Of a DNA stretch of 64,000 nt, positions 53,679 to 62,840 are shown piece after piece. This DNA is from Marisediminitalea alba. Its GTDB lineage: Bacteria > Pseudomonadota > Gammaproteobacteria > Enterobacterales > Alteromonadaceae. The notes beneath the pieces were generated by a model. It saw nothing but the letters and a program-made list of their open reading frames with translations, did no database searches and was not told the DNA's origin. A program made the translations under genes and the position numbers. The stretch is taken from positions 20,180-84,179 of the forward strand of contig NZ_PVNP01000054.1 in NCBI RefSeq assembly GCF_002993365.1, in the 5' to 3' direction. Each line of letters begins with the position of its first letter. The first letter of the stretch is position 1.

Positions 53679-54578
53679 TTATTCACCTCCCACAAGAAGC
53701 GAAGGTCGCTGACTTTCCACCGCTTCTTCACGATGATTGCGAACAACCACATACAACTCAGTCTTTTCACCCGGCAACAAGATATTGCGAGGCCAGTAGG
53801 CGCTTGCCACTATATCTGGTGCATGACAGGCTATTTCACTGGCTTCTATCGGCTCATCGGCAAAGCTTTCAACCAGTCCTACATAGACGGTGAAGTAATG
53901 TCCCGTCACAATTTGCCCCTGCTTAAAACCAAACTTTAAGCCAGGCTGAAAACATTTCGGGCTTGTGTCAGTTTGGCCAGCTAAACGGATGTCATAGCCT
54001 TGTGGTAACTCATTTAGTGCAAGGCGTCTGAGTAAATCACGTAAGCTATCGACGTATGGCTGAGCCGTTTCCCAAGAGGCGGCTTTTCGGTTCACGACGC
54101 CCTTAATAGGCCACTGCTGACCATCAATCGCTAAGGTGATTTCACGCGGTGGAATACGACGAGGTACTAAGGTGACAGATAATGCGGGCGCTTCCTGACC
54201 AGGCGGAGTGATGTAAAGTGAAACCGGTGATTCTTTGTCCGTGGCCACATATACAACATTCCCCTTGATTTGCGTCTGAGCATCACTGGTTGTTCTCACC
54301 TGAGGCGATTCAAACGGCGTCACAATCCGGTTCAGATGGCCAAGTGCTACAGGGATCAGTTCATTAACCCCCGGTGTCATCAGTAGCATTGTTGGCGTAT
54401 CCGCTGCAACCGAATTGCTTTGAACCGGTGGATTTGCAGTAGCAGACTGCTTCATCACACTGGCTGGCACAATCGGCAATTCCACGTCTGCATACGACGC
54501 TTGTGATAACAGGACGCCACTCAAGCTAATTGCGATTAAGCTTGGTGTCATCCATCGACTAATTTTGGTTCGCATCAT
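53679..54578 (-). CDS. traK: TraK, VirB9-like core-complex protein
   Basis: 299 residues with signal peptide (SRWMTPSLIAISLSGVLLSQASYA). The rest is a TraK/VirB9-type beta protein (RIVTPFESPQVRTTSDAQTQIKGNVVYV). It overlaps traE by 20 bp and is followed by traB. Adjacent ATG codons make the exact start (54578 or 54575) unclear. Confidence 0.92.
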   Translation of the reverse strand: MMRTKISRWMTPSLIAISLSGVLLSQASYADVELPIVPASVMKQSATANPPVQSNSVAADTPTMLLMTPGVNELIPVALGHLNRIVTPFESPQVRTTSDAQTQIKGNVVYVATDKESPVSLYITPPGQEAPALSVTLVPRRIPPREITLAIDGQQWPIKGVVNRKAASWETAQPYVDSLRDLLRRLALNELPQGYDIRLAGQTDTSPKCFQPGLKFGFKQGQIVTGHYFTVYVGLVESFADEPIEASEIACHAPDIVASAYWPRNILLPGEKTELYVVVRNHREEAVESQRPSLLVGGE

Positions 54579-55185
54579 TCACCCTCCGGTTTTGCTCTTG
54601 GGTCAACTTTTCACGAACTCGCTTCGTTCTAGCTTGCCCCTCATACGTATCCATCCAGCTAAGTTTTGGACGGTATTGCTCAATATCGATATCAAACTCA
54701 TAGGTGCGAGTTTGGCGCTGCTCATCTCCAGATGGTCCAGAGACCAAGGAATAACCGGTCACAAAGACATGGCCGGTTTCATACTCATACTCCACTTGTC
54801 TGGGTTGGAATTTGAGCGTGACTCGGTCTTCACGGATCTGTCTTGCCTGAATCTCCAGTGCATCGACCACTTGCTGGTACACCGCAGGTGAAAGTAGCGG
54901 CTCGATAGCAACCCGGATAAAGGACACATTGCCCGGCGTCACGTTGCCCATAAGCTCAGCCAGGTAGAGTCCCCAAGATTCCAGGTAAGGCTGAGTGGCC
55001 TGGTTTCGTGACACTTCAGCCGTTTCAGACAAGGTTGGTGGTTGAATGGCCACCACGGTATTGCGAGAAAATGCCGCTACCGCAAGCAGCAAGTTAGATA
55101 GCACCAGCACCGCAATCAGGAACCGTTGCCATCGGTTCTCTAATTGCGTGCCTTGCCATGATTTTAAAAACACGTCGAACTTCAC
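54559..55185 (-). CDS. traE: TraE, VirB5/VirB8-like inner-membrane protein
   Basis: 208 residues with one N-terminal membrane segment (FLIAVLVLSNLLLAVAAFS). The periplasmic part (ESWGLYLAELMGNVTPGNVSFIRVAIEPLL...YEFDIDIEQYRPKLSWMDTY) matches F-type TraE. It overlaps traL by 4 bp and traK by 20 bp, in one operon. Confidence 0.92.
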   Translation of the reverse strand: MKFDVFLKSWQGTQLENRWQRFLIAVLVLSNLLLAVAAFSRNTVVAIQPPTLSETAEVSRNQATQPYLESWGLYLAELMGNVTPGNVSFIRVAIEPLLSPAVYQQVVDALEIQARQIREDRVTLKFQPRQVEYEYETGHVFVTGYSLVSGPSGDEQRQTRTYEFDIDIEQYRPKLSWMDTYEGQARTKRVREKLTQEQNRRVNDANQN

Positions 55186-55469
55186 GGCAGATAGCTCCTG
55201 ATAAATGGGTTAGGGATTGTCTTGGCTTTGGTTGGCAACAGCCCGGCCCAGTAGATGGCGTGAAGAATAAAACCATCTGGGCGACCATCACGAAAACGCC
55301 GATAGAGCTTGGTTGTCACCAACCCCAACAGGCATAAAACCAAGGCATTACCGGTAAAAATGCCGATCACTAGCCCCAACAGAATGGGAGCCATCTCATC
55401 GGCACTCCAAAGCAGGAAGTGCGGCGGATCATCGATATAGGACGGAATACTCACAGGTTCCATAGTCAC
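55182..55469 (-). CDS. traL: TraL, inner-membrane pilus protein
   Basis: 95 residues, F-type TraL. The family start (VSIPSYIDDPPHFLLWSADEMAPILLGL) leads into two membrane segments (VIGIFTGNALVLCLLGLVT). First gene of traL-E-K-B-V-A. It borders the hotspot that holds the HigBA-like pair. Confidence 0.92.
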   Translation of the reverse strand: MTMEPVSIPSYIDDPPHFLLWSADEMAPILLGLVIGIFTGNALVLCLLGLVTTKLYRRFRDGRPDGFILHAIYWAGLLPTKAKTIPNPFIRSYLP

Positions 55470-55608
55470 TCCTCGTTGTTTGAATTGAGAAGTGAAGGAT
55501 GCCTTGAGATTGACAGGTTCAGTGGTCAGCTAGATGCCGAATTCTTGAAGATTTTGAGGGTTCTACTCAGACAAGACGGTTAAGTTCTAGACAAATCGCA
55601 CAACCGGA

Positions 55609-55626
55609 GTTATCATTTATGATAAC
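55609..55626. promoter_or_regulatory. Perfect palindrome upstream of the HigBA-like pair
   Basis: GTTATCATTTATGATAAC, arms GTTATCA/TGATAAC with a 4-base centre, 17 bp before the toxin start. Likely operator for the helix-turn-helix antitoxin, covering the promoter region. Function is inferred from position and symmetry. Confidence 0.68.
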
Positions 55627-55643
55627 CTAAGTTAAGGATACCC

Positions 55644-55967
55644 ATGAGCTGGAAGATCGACTTTTACGATGGTGTTGAGGATCAGATCCTCGATATGCCA
55701 CCCAAAATACAAGCTCGCATGATTAAGCTTTTAGAGCTGATGGAAAAGCATGGTGCAAACTTAGGGCCTCCTCATACTGAGTCCATGGGCGATGGGTTAT
55801 TTGAAATCCGAGCCAAAGCTCAAGAAGGTATTGGTAGAGGCTTATTTTGCTACTTAAAAGGGAAGCACATTTATGTGTTACACGCTTTTGTAAAAAAATC
55901 TCAAAAGACGCCCAAAAATGAGCTCAATCTTGCCAGAGATAGACAAAAAGAGGTTCAAAAATCATGA
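55644..55967 (+). CDS. RelE/HigB-type (Gp49-like) toxin
   Basis: 107 residues of the phage-derived Gp49-like/HigB group. The fold cues are WKIDFYDGVEDQILDMPPKIQARMIKLLELMEKHG, then LFEIRAKAQEGIGRGLFCYLKGKHIYVLHAFVKKSQKTP, the typical basic catalytic tail. Such toxins cut mRNA on the ribosome. Toxin-first gene order is HigBA-like. The antitoxin follows with a 4-bp overlap. Start ATG 55644 has AAGGA upstream. Confidence 0.88.
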   Translation: MSWKIDFYDGVEDQILDMPPKIQARMIKLLELMEKHGANLGPPHTESMGDGLFEIRAKAQEGIGRGLFCYLKGKHIYVLHAFVKKSQKTPKNELNLARDRQKEVQKS

Positions 55968-56242
55968 GTCTGCAAAAACTGAAACAACGTGCTTTAGCCA
56001 ATACTGAAGTTAAGAATGAGTACGATAAGCTTGAGAGTGAGTTCAGCTTTATTGACCAATTGCTTACCATGAGAACAAAGGCAGGACTTACTCAAGAACA
56101 AGTTGCTGAAAGAATGCATACCCAAAAGAGTAACGTCAGTCGTTTAGAAAAAGGTAATGCCAATCCAAGTTGGTCAACTCTTCTAAAATATGCTCACGCA
56201 TGTGGCTTTGAACTAACACTCAAGCCACAAAAAATGAGTTAA
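55964..56242 (+). CDS. HigA-type HTH (XRE) antitoxin
   Basis: 92 residues with a helix-turn-helix (RTKAGLTQEQVAERMHTQKSNVSRLEKGNANP) near residues 37-68. It neutralises the upstream toxin and probably binds the perfect palindrome at 55609. The gene overlaps the toxin stop (ATGA). A 21-bp inverted repeat follows the stop. Confidence 0.88.
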   Translation: MSLQKLKQRALANTEVKNEYDKLESEFSFIDQLLTMRTKAGLTQEQVAERMHTQKSNVSRLEKGNANPSWSTLLKYAHACGFELTLKPQKMS

Positions 56243-56250
56243 CGTCACTC

Positions 56251-56271
56251 ATGAGGCCTAACTGGCCTCAT
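56251..56271. terminator. Terminator between the HigBA-like pair and the DUF4400-like gene
   Basis: Perfect stem ATGAGGCC (56251-56258) / GGCCTCAT (56264-56271) followed by ATCTTCTTCT on the plus strand. It lies between convergent genes and overlaps the stop codon of the minus-strand gene. Confidence 0.6.
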
Positions 56272-56903
56272 ATCTTCTTCTGCAAGTGACTTAACGCCAA
56301 CCCTGCCATCAATGCCAAGCTGATGATCAGCGACGGTAGCACCAACGGTGGAATAGCCAGCGGGGCGAACAATCCCATAAACAGCAAAATGACGCCTGAG
56401 CCCAGGATAATCATGCTGTAGCGGTGAATGATAGGGCTCGAAAAATCAAAGGTTGTTTTCTTAATCTTCCAGGTCATTAAGCCGTCCCACAGCGCCGGTA
56501 ACATGAGAATAAGCGCAAAGGGCAACCAAACCATCAGCAAAGCAAATCGAGTGAACACTTGGTACAACACATCAAAAAATGCCTGAATACGGTCTTCCAC
56601 CCAGACAAACCAAAAGCCTCCCATGTTCTCCATCCCTTTAGAACGCAGTCGCTGCTCTTCAGTGGGGATCAGAAAATCTCGCACAGATTGCTCCATCTGC
56701 GTATCCACAACCCATGACTGATACCAGCCATGGCTAGTTTGACCAATCCAATAGCTTGTTTGAGCGCCCAATTGATTTTGGATCATCTGCTTCTCTTTAC
56801 TAATGACCCGGCCAGTCCAATCACCGGGCACTAAAACGCCAATGGCAATAATCTCCAGCATCAGCGCCAGACACAGCAGCCAAACCGACTTATGCTTGCT
56901 CAT
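56268..56903 (-). CDS. DUF4400-like conserved ICE membrane protein (s043 position)
   Basis: About 211 residues from ATG 56903, chosen because GAGG lies 9 bp upstream; ATG 56912 is also in frame. Membrane segments at the start (VWLLCLALMLEIIAIGVLV), middle (FALLMVWLPFALILMLPALW) and end (YSMIILGSGVILLFMGLFAPLAI and LVLPSLIISLALMAGLA). DUF4400 proteins lie between traJ and traL in SXT/IncC elements. A role in transfer is likely but unproved. It overlaps the traJ end by 14 bp. Confidence 0.75.
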   Translation of the reverse strand: MSKHKSVWLLCLALMLEIIAIGVLVPGDWTGRVISKEKQMIQNQLGAQTSYWIGQTSHGWYQSWVVDTQMEQSVRDFLIPTEEQRLRSKGMENMGGFWFVWVEDRIQAFFDVLYQVFTRFALLMVWLPFALILMLPALWDGLMTWKIKKTTFDFSSPIIHRYSMIILGSGVILLFMGLFAPLAIPPLVLPSLIISLALMAGLALSHLQKKI

Positions 56904-57450
56904 GCCAAACATCCTCTTCTACTCGAGCCAGCATGGCTGCAACGGTCGGCGTCATAATCCGGGCTTTAATCACTTGTTGAAGCCGCTTTGTCGTCGTATG
57001 GCCACTGACATAACGCACCTCGATGCGTCCTTCAGCCAAATACGCCATCCGATTTGGACGATTACGAATCCAGGAGTAGAAATACACACCATCCACGGCG
57101 GCCCACTCGAAATGGTCAGGATCACGCAGGCGAATCCCCGTTAAAGCACTGGCGGCAGTCCAGGTCAGTGCCTCAATGAAATGCCAAAGGCGTACACTGT
57201 CATCATCACAACTGACTTCTTCATAACTGCCCAGGCCATTACACAGACACAAATCAAAGATGGAATGGCCATCTAACGTGAACGCATCCGTTAAGTAGTC
57301 CGCCAAGCAATACACCGAGGCCAAAGCATGAGGCCAGTCGGTTTCAAGTAGTCTTAAGGTTTCCTTGAACTGGGGATTATGTTGCTGCCACTGAGCGATC
57401 ATTTCTTTACTGGTAAGTGTTGTCATTTTCAGACAGACAGAATGATGCAT
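56890..57450 (-). CDS. traJ: TraJ-like conjugation accessory protein
   Basis: 186 residues from ATG 57450, with AGGAG 6 bp upstream. It sits between traD and the DUF4400-like gene, the place of traJ in SXT/R391 and IncC. The sequence is soluble (FEWAAVDGVYFYSWIRNRPNRMAYLAEGRIEVRYVSGHTTTKRLQ). I recognise no catalytic motif. The name follows gene order. It may help DNA processing or coupling, which is inference. Confidence 0.7.
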   Translation of the reverse strand: MHHSVCLKMTTLTSKEMIAQWQQHNPQFKETLRLLETDWPHALASVYCLADYLTDAFTLDGHSIFDLCLCNGLGSYEEVSCDDDSVRLWHFIEALTWTAASALTGIRLRDPDHFEWAAVDGVYFYSWIRNRPNRMAYLAEGRIEVRYVSGHTTTKRLQQVIKARIMTPTVAAMLARVEEDVWHEQA

Positions 57451-57459
57451 ACAGACTCC

Positions 57460-59280
57460 TTATGCTGCCTGTGTAGAGCTGGTTAAAATAGGAATGCGAC
57501 CTTTGATCACGCGGCCACCTGAAAGCTTGGCGATGTACTCTAGGTTGGGGAGCTGGCCTAATAACTGCGGTGGAAACATATCGCCTTCTTCCTCCATCAA
57601 GCGTTCGCCATGATTGCCGGTAAACAACGCGGGGCTGTCCGAGTTGGACGACATACCTTGAGTTTGCATGATGTACTGCAACCGAGTCTTAGGCAGATTG
57701 TCGGTAATGTACTGCTGCGTTTCGGCATCCATCACCCGAAGGGCTATCAAGTTGTTGATATTACCTAACACCTGGCGAGCTTTAGCTTCACTGCCTGTAC
57801 GAGCTGCAAAGTCAGCAAAGGTCTGAGTAGCAATCACACAACGCATTTTTGCGCCACGGCCTTTGTTGAGCAGTTGAATAAAGGGATCGTTGACGACTTC
57901 AGCCGCCTCATCGATGAAAATATTTACGGGACGATTTTCAACACCATAGTTATAGCGGTCACCGGCCACGGCGGTGAGATCGGATAAAAGCAACGAACCA
58001 ATGGCGCTGCCAACCATGGCGTCGGTTAATGAATCCAAGCCGATATATGCCACTTGGGCATTGTTGATAATACGGCCAGAATCCGTAATTAACCGGCTGT
58101 CATCCACGTCGTTTGCAATAGGTGATAACAGTGGACCAAGTTCACTTGATGTGAGCATATTGAGCACCGGCATCAGTGAAGCCACCATCTTGGAATAGTG
58201 GGTTCTGTCATGCTCAAACATGCTCAAAAGGCCTTCCAAATCGGTGTTGGCGGCAACGGGCTGAATGCGTTCGTAGTAAAAAAGCAACATCGCCATGGCT
58301 TGTTTAGCCAAGGTATTGGCCTTTTCGGTAAAGCGCTTGATCTCCACACTAAAGTTCGGATACACCTGCTCACCCCATGCCGTGACGGCTTTTACTACCA
58401 AGCCTTCTGGGCCACCTTCCAAGAATCGTCTCAGTGTTTTCAGATCAGGACGTTGTGACGTAAGCAACAAACCTTGCACGATGTTATTCAGTGCCATTTG
58501 GCCAAAGGCTTTAAATGGATCAGCACCGGTTTCAGATGGGATTAGTGCCGCAATACGGCTGGCAATTTCAGTGCCTCGGTTAAAGTTTCTCAGGGGATTA
58601 AGACGTACTGAATGCTCTGGAAAACCCGGATGAAAATACACAAAGCGCTCAGGACTACCGGCGGCCATACAGGCTCGCTGCGCATTATCCTTAAGTTCCT
58701 TGTCTCCCTTAGGGTCAATAATAATCACGGCTTCATTACGCAAAATGGCCTGGGTGATCATCGCATCAAAGCATCGGGTTTTCCCTGCACCGGTCGTTCC
58801 GACAATTAAGGTATGCCCCTCAGTATGACCAACTGGTTGGTACACATCTTCTTCTTTGGGCTCGACACCATGAATCCAGGTCGAACCCATTTGCTTGCCA
58901 TGGCCCTTGTTAAGCAAGGTTTGCTTATCCCGCTTTAAGATTTCATAAGCGCGTTGAGCATGGCGTTGGTCCCACTCAAAGCCATACCCTAACCACAATT
59001 CATCAGGATGTTTTGCCATCACTTTTTGCAAATGCGAAAGCGCCATAAAAGCCAATGGTTTGCCTTTTAGCCCCTTCTGTAATTTATAAAGACGGTAAGC
59101 CTCGGGCAGGCGGTACAACGCCATGCCCGAGGAAATCCCTGTCATCCACCAAAATGGCTCAGGTGGTAGCTCAGTCAGCATTTCTGCGGCAATTGCCCCA
59201 GTTGCCCCAACTAGCCAACCTGCTGCTGCCATAGCTTCATAGTTCGTGCGCCAGGGCATCTCATATGCGTTTTCTTTCAT
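57460..59280 (-). CDS. traD: TraD, type IV coupling protein
   Basis: 606-residue VirD4-type ATPase that brings the relaxase-DNA complex to the secretion channel. N-terminal membrane segments (about 20-35 and 44-58), Walker A GTTGAGKTRC (161-170), Walker B VNIFIDEAAEVV, and TQTFADFAARTGSEAKARQ. ATG 59280 has GGAG 6 bp upstream. Between traI and traJ in one leftward operon. Confidence 0.95.
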   Translation of the reverse strand: MKENAYEMPWRTNYEAMAAAGWLVGATGAIAAEMLTELPPEPFWWMTGISSGMALYRLPEAYRLYKLQKGLKGKPLAFMALSHLQKVMAKHPDELWLGYGFEWDQRHAQRAYEILKRDKQTLLNKGHGKQMGSTWIHGVEPKEEDVYQPVGHTEGHTLIVGTTGAGKTRCFDAMITQAILRNEAVIIIDPKGDKELKDNAQRACMAAGSPERFVYFHPGFPEHSVRLNPLRNFNRGTEIASRIAALIPSETGADPFKAFGQMALNNIVQGLLLTSQRPDLKTLRRFLEGGPEGLVVKAVTAWGEQVYPNFSVEIKRFTEKANTLAKQAMAMLLFYYERIQPVAANTDLEGLLSMFEHDRTHYSKMVASLMPVLNMLTSSELGPLLSPIANDVDDSRLITDSGRIINNAQVAYIGLDSLTDAMVGSAIGSLLLSDLTAVAGDRYNYGVENRPVNIFIDEAAEVVNDPFIQLLNKGRGAKMRCVIATQTFADFAARTGSEAKARQVLGNINNLIALRVMDAETQQYITDNLPKTRLQYIMQTQGMSSNSDSPALFTGNHGERLMEEEGDMFPPQLLGQLPNLEYIAKLSGGRVIKGRIPILTSSTQAA

Positions 59281-59328
59281 TCATGCTCCGCAAAATAACC
59301 GTTTGCAATCCGCTCAACTTCAAATGGA

Positions 59329-61479
59329 TTAACGCTTAGCGTGAGCGGTAAACAGAACCGTTTCCCCCTCATCAAACTGGCATTGGTCACTAGCCGAGAT
59401 CCCCCGAAGTAGCTGTCCGGCTGGAATGCCATGCTCCTTGGCGACTTGGCGTAAGGTTTGAATCGTGACGCGAATACCATCGGCACTATGATCCACGTCT
59501 GGGTAATCGCCATCGGTCAGTAAGATGGGCAAATCTTTCACAAAATTAACCATCTGTTGGCGCTGTGCGTGTTTGGGGTCTGTACTTGAGTTCGCATTGG
59601 GCGCAATCGGCTTTTGCTTACGCTCCGCTTTTGTGACGGGCTCTTTTGCTTGGGCATTGGTTGTATTAATTCGACTCGGACGCAGTGAAGTCTCTTCGTT
59701 CTGAATAGCTGCCGCCGGTTCTGCATCTTGTTTGGAGAGGTCTATCAGTACAGTTAGCACTTTTGAAATCGATACCTTCAGCAGTAACCCTTGCTCCTGA
59801 ACTCCATCATTCGAGGTCACAGTTCTGGCCTTACGTGTTGGGTTTGCGGGATCTAATTCAAGCCAATCTAGTTGACTGAGTTCAGCAAGCAATTTTCGAG
59901 GAGCACACCAAGGCCTTACTGCATCGGGATAGAGGATCAGTATCTGTTCACCAACCATAACCAACGCACTGCTGGCCTCTGGGAGCCACGCCAAAGATTC
60001 AGGGAGATTCAATGCTTCTGCATGGTGCTGGTTTGCGTTATTCGCGATTGCAGCATTGCTTGAATCGTTTGGCTTTTCGCATTCATCACCTGGAGCATTT
60101 TCAGTTGCCTGAAGGTGATTAACATCACTGGCATGACGAAGTTCATCATCTTGTTCGGACGATTTTGTTGATGGCGACTCAGTCGAATTGCTGTGATCGA
60201 TTGATGATGACTCTTCAGGCAAGTCTGAATGCTCACTGGAACGACTCTGAGGCTCTGCTTGTGTTTGCTGTGTTGCTTCCCACTCAGGTTTGCTGAACAG
60301 TCTCACGCTACTTGGTACATTCGAGCTGAACAATAAATCTGCCTCAGATATATGCAGCATGGGTAGCCAGATTGGCTTGTCGTCTTTGATCAGCACTTCA
60401 GGGGCAAGACTTTCATATCGCTCATTTGAGGTGGATTTCGTGGCCAACCCTCGTTCAATGAGGATGTCAGCAAGAGTATCGGGATCTCTTGGGATGCCAG
60501 GTATCTTGTCTTTGGCCAATAACTCAATGATGTCCTTAGCCGCGCTTTTCCAGACCAGGTAAAGATGGGTTGATTGATTTGATTTTCGTACCCAGACTCT
60601 GGCGTCTCGCTGATTGACCAGCCACTGGGAACTGGCAAGTAATCGCCTCATGGCATCAAGTAGATAGCGTTCGACTGGGACACCAAGGGCATTGTCGTCA
60701 ACGGAAATTCGTTGAGCTTTCAGGTCTCGCTGGACACTGGTTTGGTCAGCTTCAATGACCAGTTTAGACAGGACATGCTCGGGATCGGTATTGCCAATTG
60801 CTTCCAGCATGGCTTGCAAAATTTCAGGGCCCGGCTGGGTTAACCAGGCGAGCAACTCAGGTGTCATCACCCGGTTTAACACCAGAATTGAGAATTGCTC
60901 GTGCCGCTTGCACCGTCCGTCGCGCCAGCGAATAAAATAGCGTTCAATGCTGTTATTAGTGATCCACTGAGATAAGGTTTCTAAAAAAGGGTTCCACTGA
61001 TAGCGTCCATCTTCGTCTGTGATGGACAAGTCTGAAACAGGCTTACCAATATCATGGAACAAACCGCCAAGAGCCGCTGCAACACGCCACCTTGGCTCTA
61101 GCTCTTTTTTCTCAACTGGTGTGCCACTGGCAACAAAGATGATCCCTTCAGCTGCTTGTGCCGCCCAGAAAGCAACTTCCAACGAATGGCGTAATAAACC
61201 GCCAGCACCACTGTGATGATGATGCTCAGAAGCTGGCAACAAATGAACATAAGCAGCAAGATGGTCAATGCAGGGCTGAATCAGGCGTTGAAAATCACGC
61301 TGGTTAAAGCCAAGTACCTGGCGCAGTTTGGCAATTAGCTCGTCTTGTGTGGACTGCAAATCTTCAGGTGACGCAGCTGGCAACCCCTTCAGAAATGGCG
61401 GATAGCGTGGAATGTCCGCATCCAGTTGCGATGAAAGCTCTGGTAGTGCTTTGGCTTGAAAAAATAGGTTTTTGAACAT
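59329..61479 (-). CDS. traI: TraI, MOBH-family relaxase
   Basis: 716-residue relaxase that nicks the ICE at oriT. The MOBH/HD-type metal site is visible: HHHH at residues 86-89 in EHHHHSGAGGLLRHSLEVAFW and the HD pair at 142-143 in GGLFHDIGKP. The centre (about 400-490) is a long low-complexity linker rich in S, E and N. The C-terminal TraI_2-type domain ends LLRGISASDQCQFDEGETV. It starts the traI-traD-traJ operon. oriT itself is elsewhere, probably outside this window, as in SXT. Confidence 0.94.
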   Translation of the reverse strand: MFKNLFFQAKALPELSSQLDADIPRYPPFLKGLPAASPEDLQSTQDELIAKLRQVLGFNQRDFQRLIQPCIDHLAAYVHLLPASEHHHHSGAGGLLRHSLEVAFWAAQAAEGIIFVASGTPVEKKELEPRWRVAAALGGLFHDIGKPVSDLSITDEDGRYQWNPFLETLSQWITNNSIERYFIRWRDGRCKRHEQFSILVLNRVMTPELLAWLTQPGPEILQAMLEAIGNTDPEHVLSKLVIEADQTSVQRDLKAQRISVDDNALGVPVERYLLDAMRRLLASSQWLVNQRDARVWVRKSNQSTHLYLVWKSAAKDIIELLAKDKIPGIPRDPDTLADILIERGLATKSTSNERYESLAPEVLIKDDKPIWLPMLHISEADLLFSSNVPSSVRLFSKPEWEATQQTQAEPQSRSSEHSDLPEESSSIDHSNSTESPSTKSSEQDDELRHASDVNHLQATENAPGDECEKPNDSSNAAIANNANQHHAEALNLPESLAWLPEASSALVMVGEQILILYPDAVRPWCAPRKLLAELSQLDWLELDPANPTRKARTVTSNDGVQEQGLLLKVSISKVLTVLIDLSKQDAEPAAAIQNEETSLRPSRINTTNAQAKEPVTKAERKQKPIAPNANSSTDPKHAQRQQMVNFVKDLPILLTDGDYPDVDHSADGIRVTIQTLRQVAKEHGIPAGQLLRGISASDQCQFDEGETVLFTAHAKR

Positions 61480-61635
61480 AGTGAACCTCCGACACGATAG
61501 TGTGAAGGTTCAATCTGGCGTTGCTGGTTAATTAGATTCAAAGATTTAATACTTAAATGTGCGGACAATGTATTTAGGTCTTTTTGAACCCGATAAAATA
61601 AGCGCGTTGAAATACTAAAATTCAGGTTACGGGAA

Positions 61636-62818
61636 TCAAGATACCTCTGCCGGTTTGTTTTTTAGCGCTTCAGCCGCTTTTTGCAGCGGCCCTTTTAAAG
61701 CTTTTTCTAACTTAGTCATCTGCTCTAAGTGCCACGCAACCGCTTTGGGCCACGTATCTTTATTGAAGCCGTCGGCTTTGGTCGAGAACTGAATACGACA
61801 AGATTTCTTTTCATCCAATCTCATCCATTCGAGCTCCGCACCAAATACTTGTTCAATGTCCTGTTTGGACCCAAGCAATGAATCAAAGAGATATTTATTC
61901 TCTTCGGTAATTCCACGGCTAATCCAAAGCTCAACTCGAAGCTCTTTTTGCAGAAAGATCAGGTTATACGGACAACCACTCAGTCCAGAACCTGCTGATA
62001 GCCAATGATCTTTACTCGGGCTAATGTTGTTGTAGAGCTGGCACGGACTTTTCTGAAACGCCTCTAAGGCTCGCTCCCAGTATTCGCGACGCACCGAATG
62101 GCGGTTTTTCAGTACCACTTCGGTCGTTTTTTCTTCCGCTTCTTTAGCATTAATACCGATCATCAGCTCCTTCGCTTCGGGCGTGGGGATGATCTGGTCA
62201 ATATTGATGAGTAGCTGCTCACCCAACGAATAAGGGGTAATTTTGAAGCAAGCAATACTAATGCCTTGCCCCAATAGCCAAAGTGCAGTACTGGTCACTT
62301 CTTTGCGAAAGTTTGCCGCAACTAACATAATACGCTGGCTGTTACCTAGATTGAGCTTGACCTCATCCAGATCTGGCGCATCCAGAAATTCGCAAATTCT
62401 TTGACTGGCATTAAGTTCAGCAACTTGTGGGACATTTAATGGGTCAACTTCTCGTGTTACAGGTTGATAGCGGTCCAAGTACTGCTGGTAGATTTCAACT
62501 ATTTGCGCTTTGGTCAAACTGGCGCAGTAAGAGGCATATTTAAGTGCCTGCCAGACCACATCACGACCGCTGTCATCCAGTTTATTTTCAATAATGACCA
62601 AGTTGCCATCTTTATCTAGCGCCAGTAAATCTAAGCGTTCGCGGGTATCATCAAACCCATCGAACTCCTTTTGTATAATCAACAACTCTTCACCCAGCGC
62701 GGAAGGCTCGTGTGCCACACCATTCCTGAAGATGTTTTCTCTCAGTAAAGCCAAGCTCACTAAACTTCTTTGTCCTAACAGGACTAATCCTGTTGGTTTG
62801 ATGATTTACCGTGAACAT
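61636..62818 (-). pseudogene. DUF4268-type PD-(D/E)XK nuclease, frameshifted near its 5' end
   Basis: Most of the gene reads from 62718 to 61636 and contains the nuclease core (ERLDLLALDKDGNLVIIENKLDDSG, with D and E-x-K) and a DUF4268-type C-terminus. The normal family start is in another frame: ATG 62818 gives MFTVNHQTNRISPVRTKKFS, then ELGFTERKHLQEW. Removing one T near 62719 would join LQEW to VAHEPSALGEELLI, giving the usual uninterrupted family sequence. A GTG at 62760 could still make a 374-residue product lacking the true N-terminus. It lies beyond traI in a known hotspot, and an IS5-family element begins 23 bp upstream. It could be inactive, a sequencing error, or a working short form. 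Confidence 0.7.
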
Positions 62819-62840
62819 GGTTATTTATCCTATTACTTAG

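Noticed and set aside
59277..59513. 78-residue minus-strand frame across the traI-traD gap
   Set aside because: It lies mostly in the traI C-terminus in another frame and has no family features.
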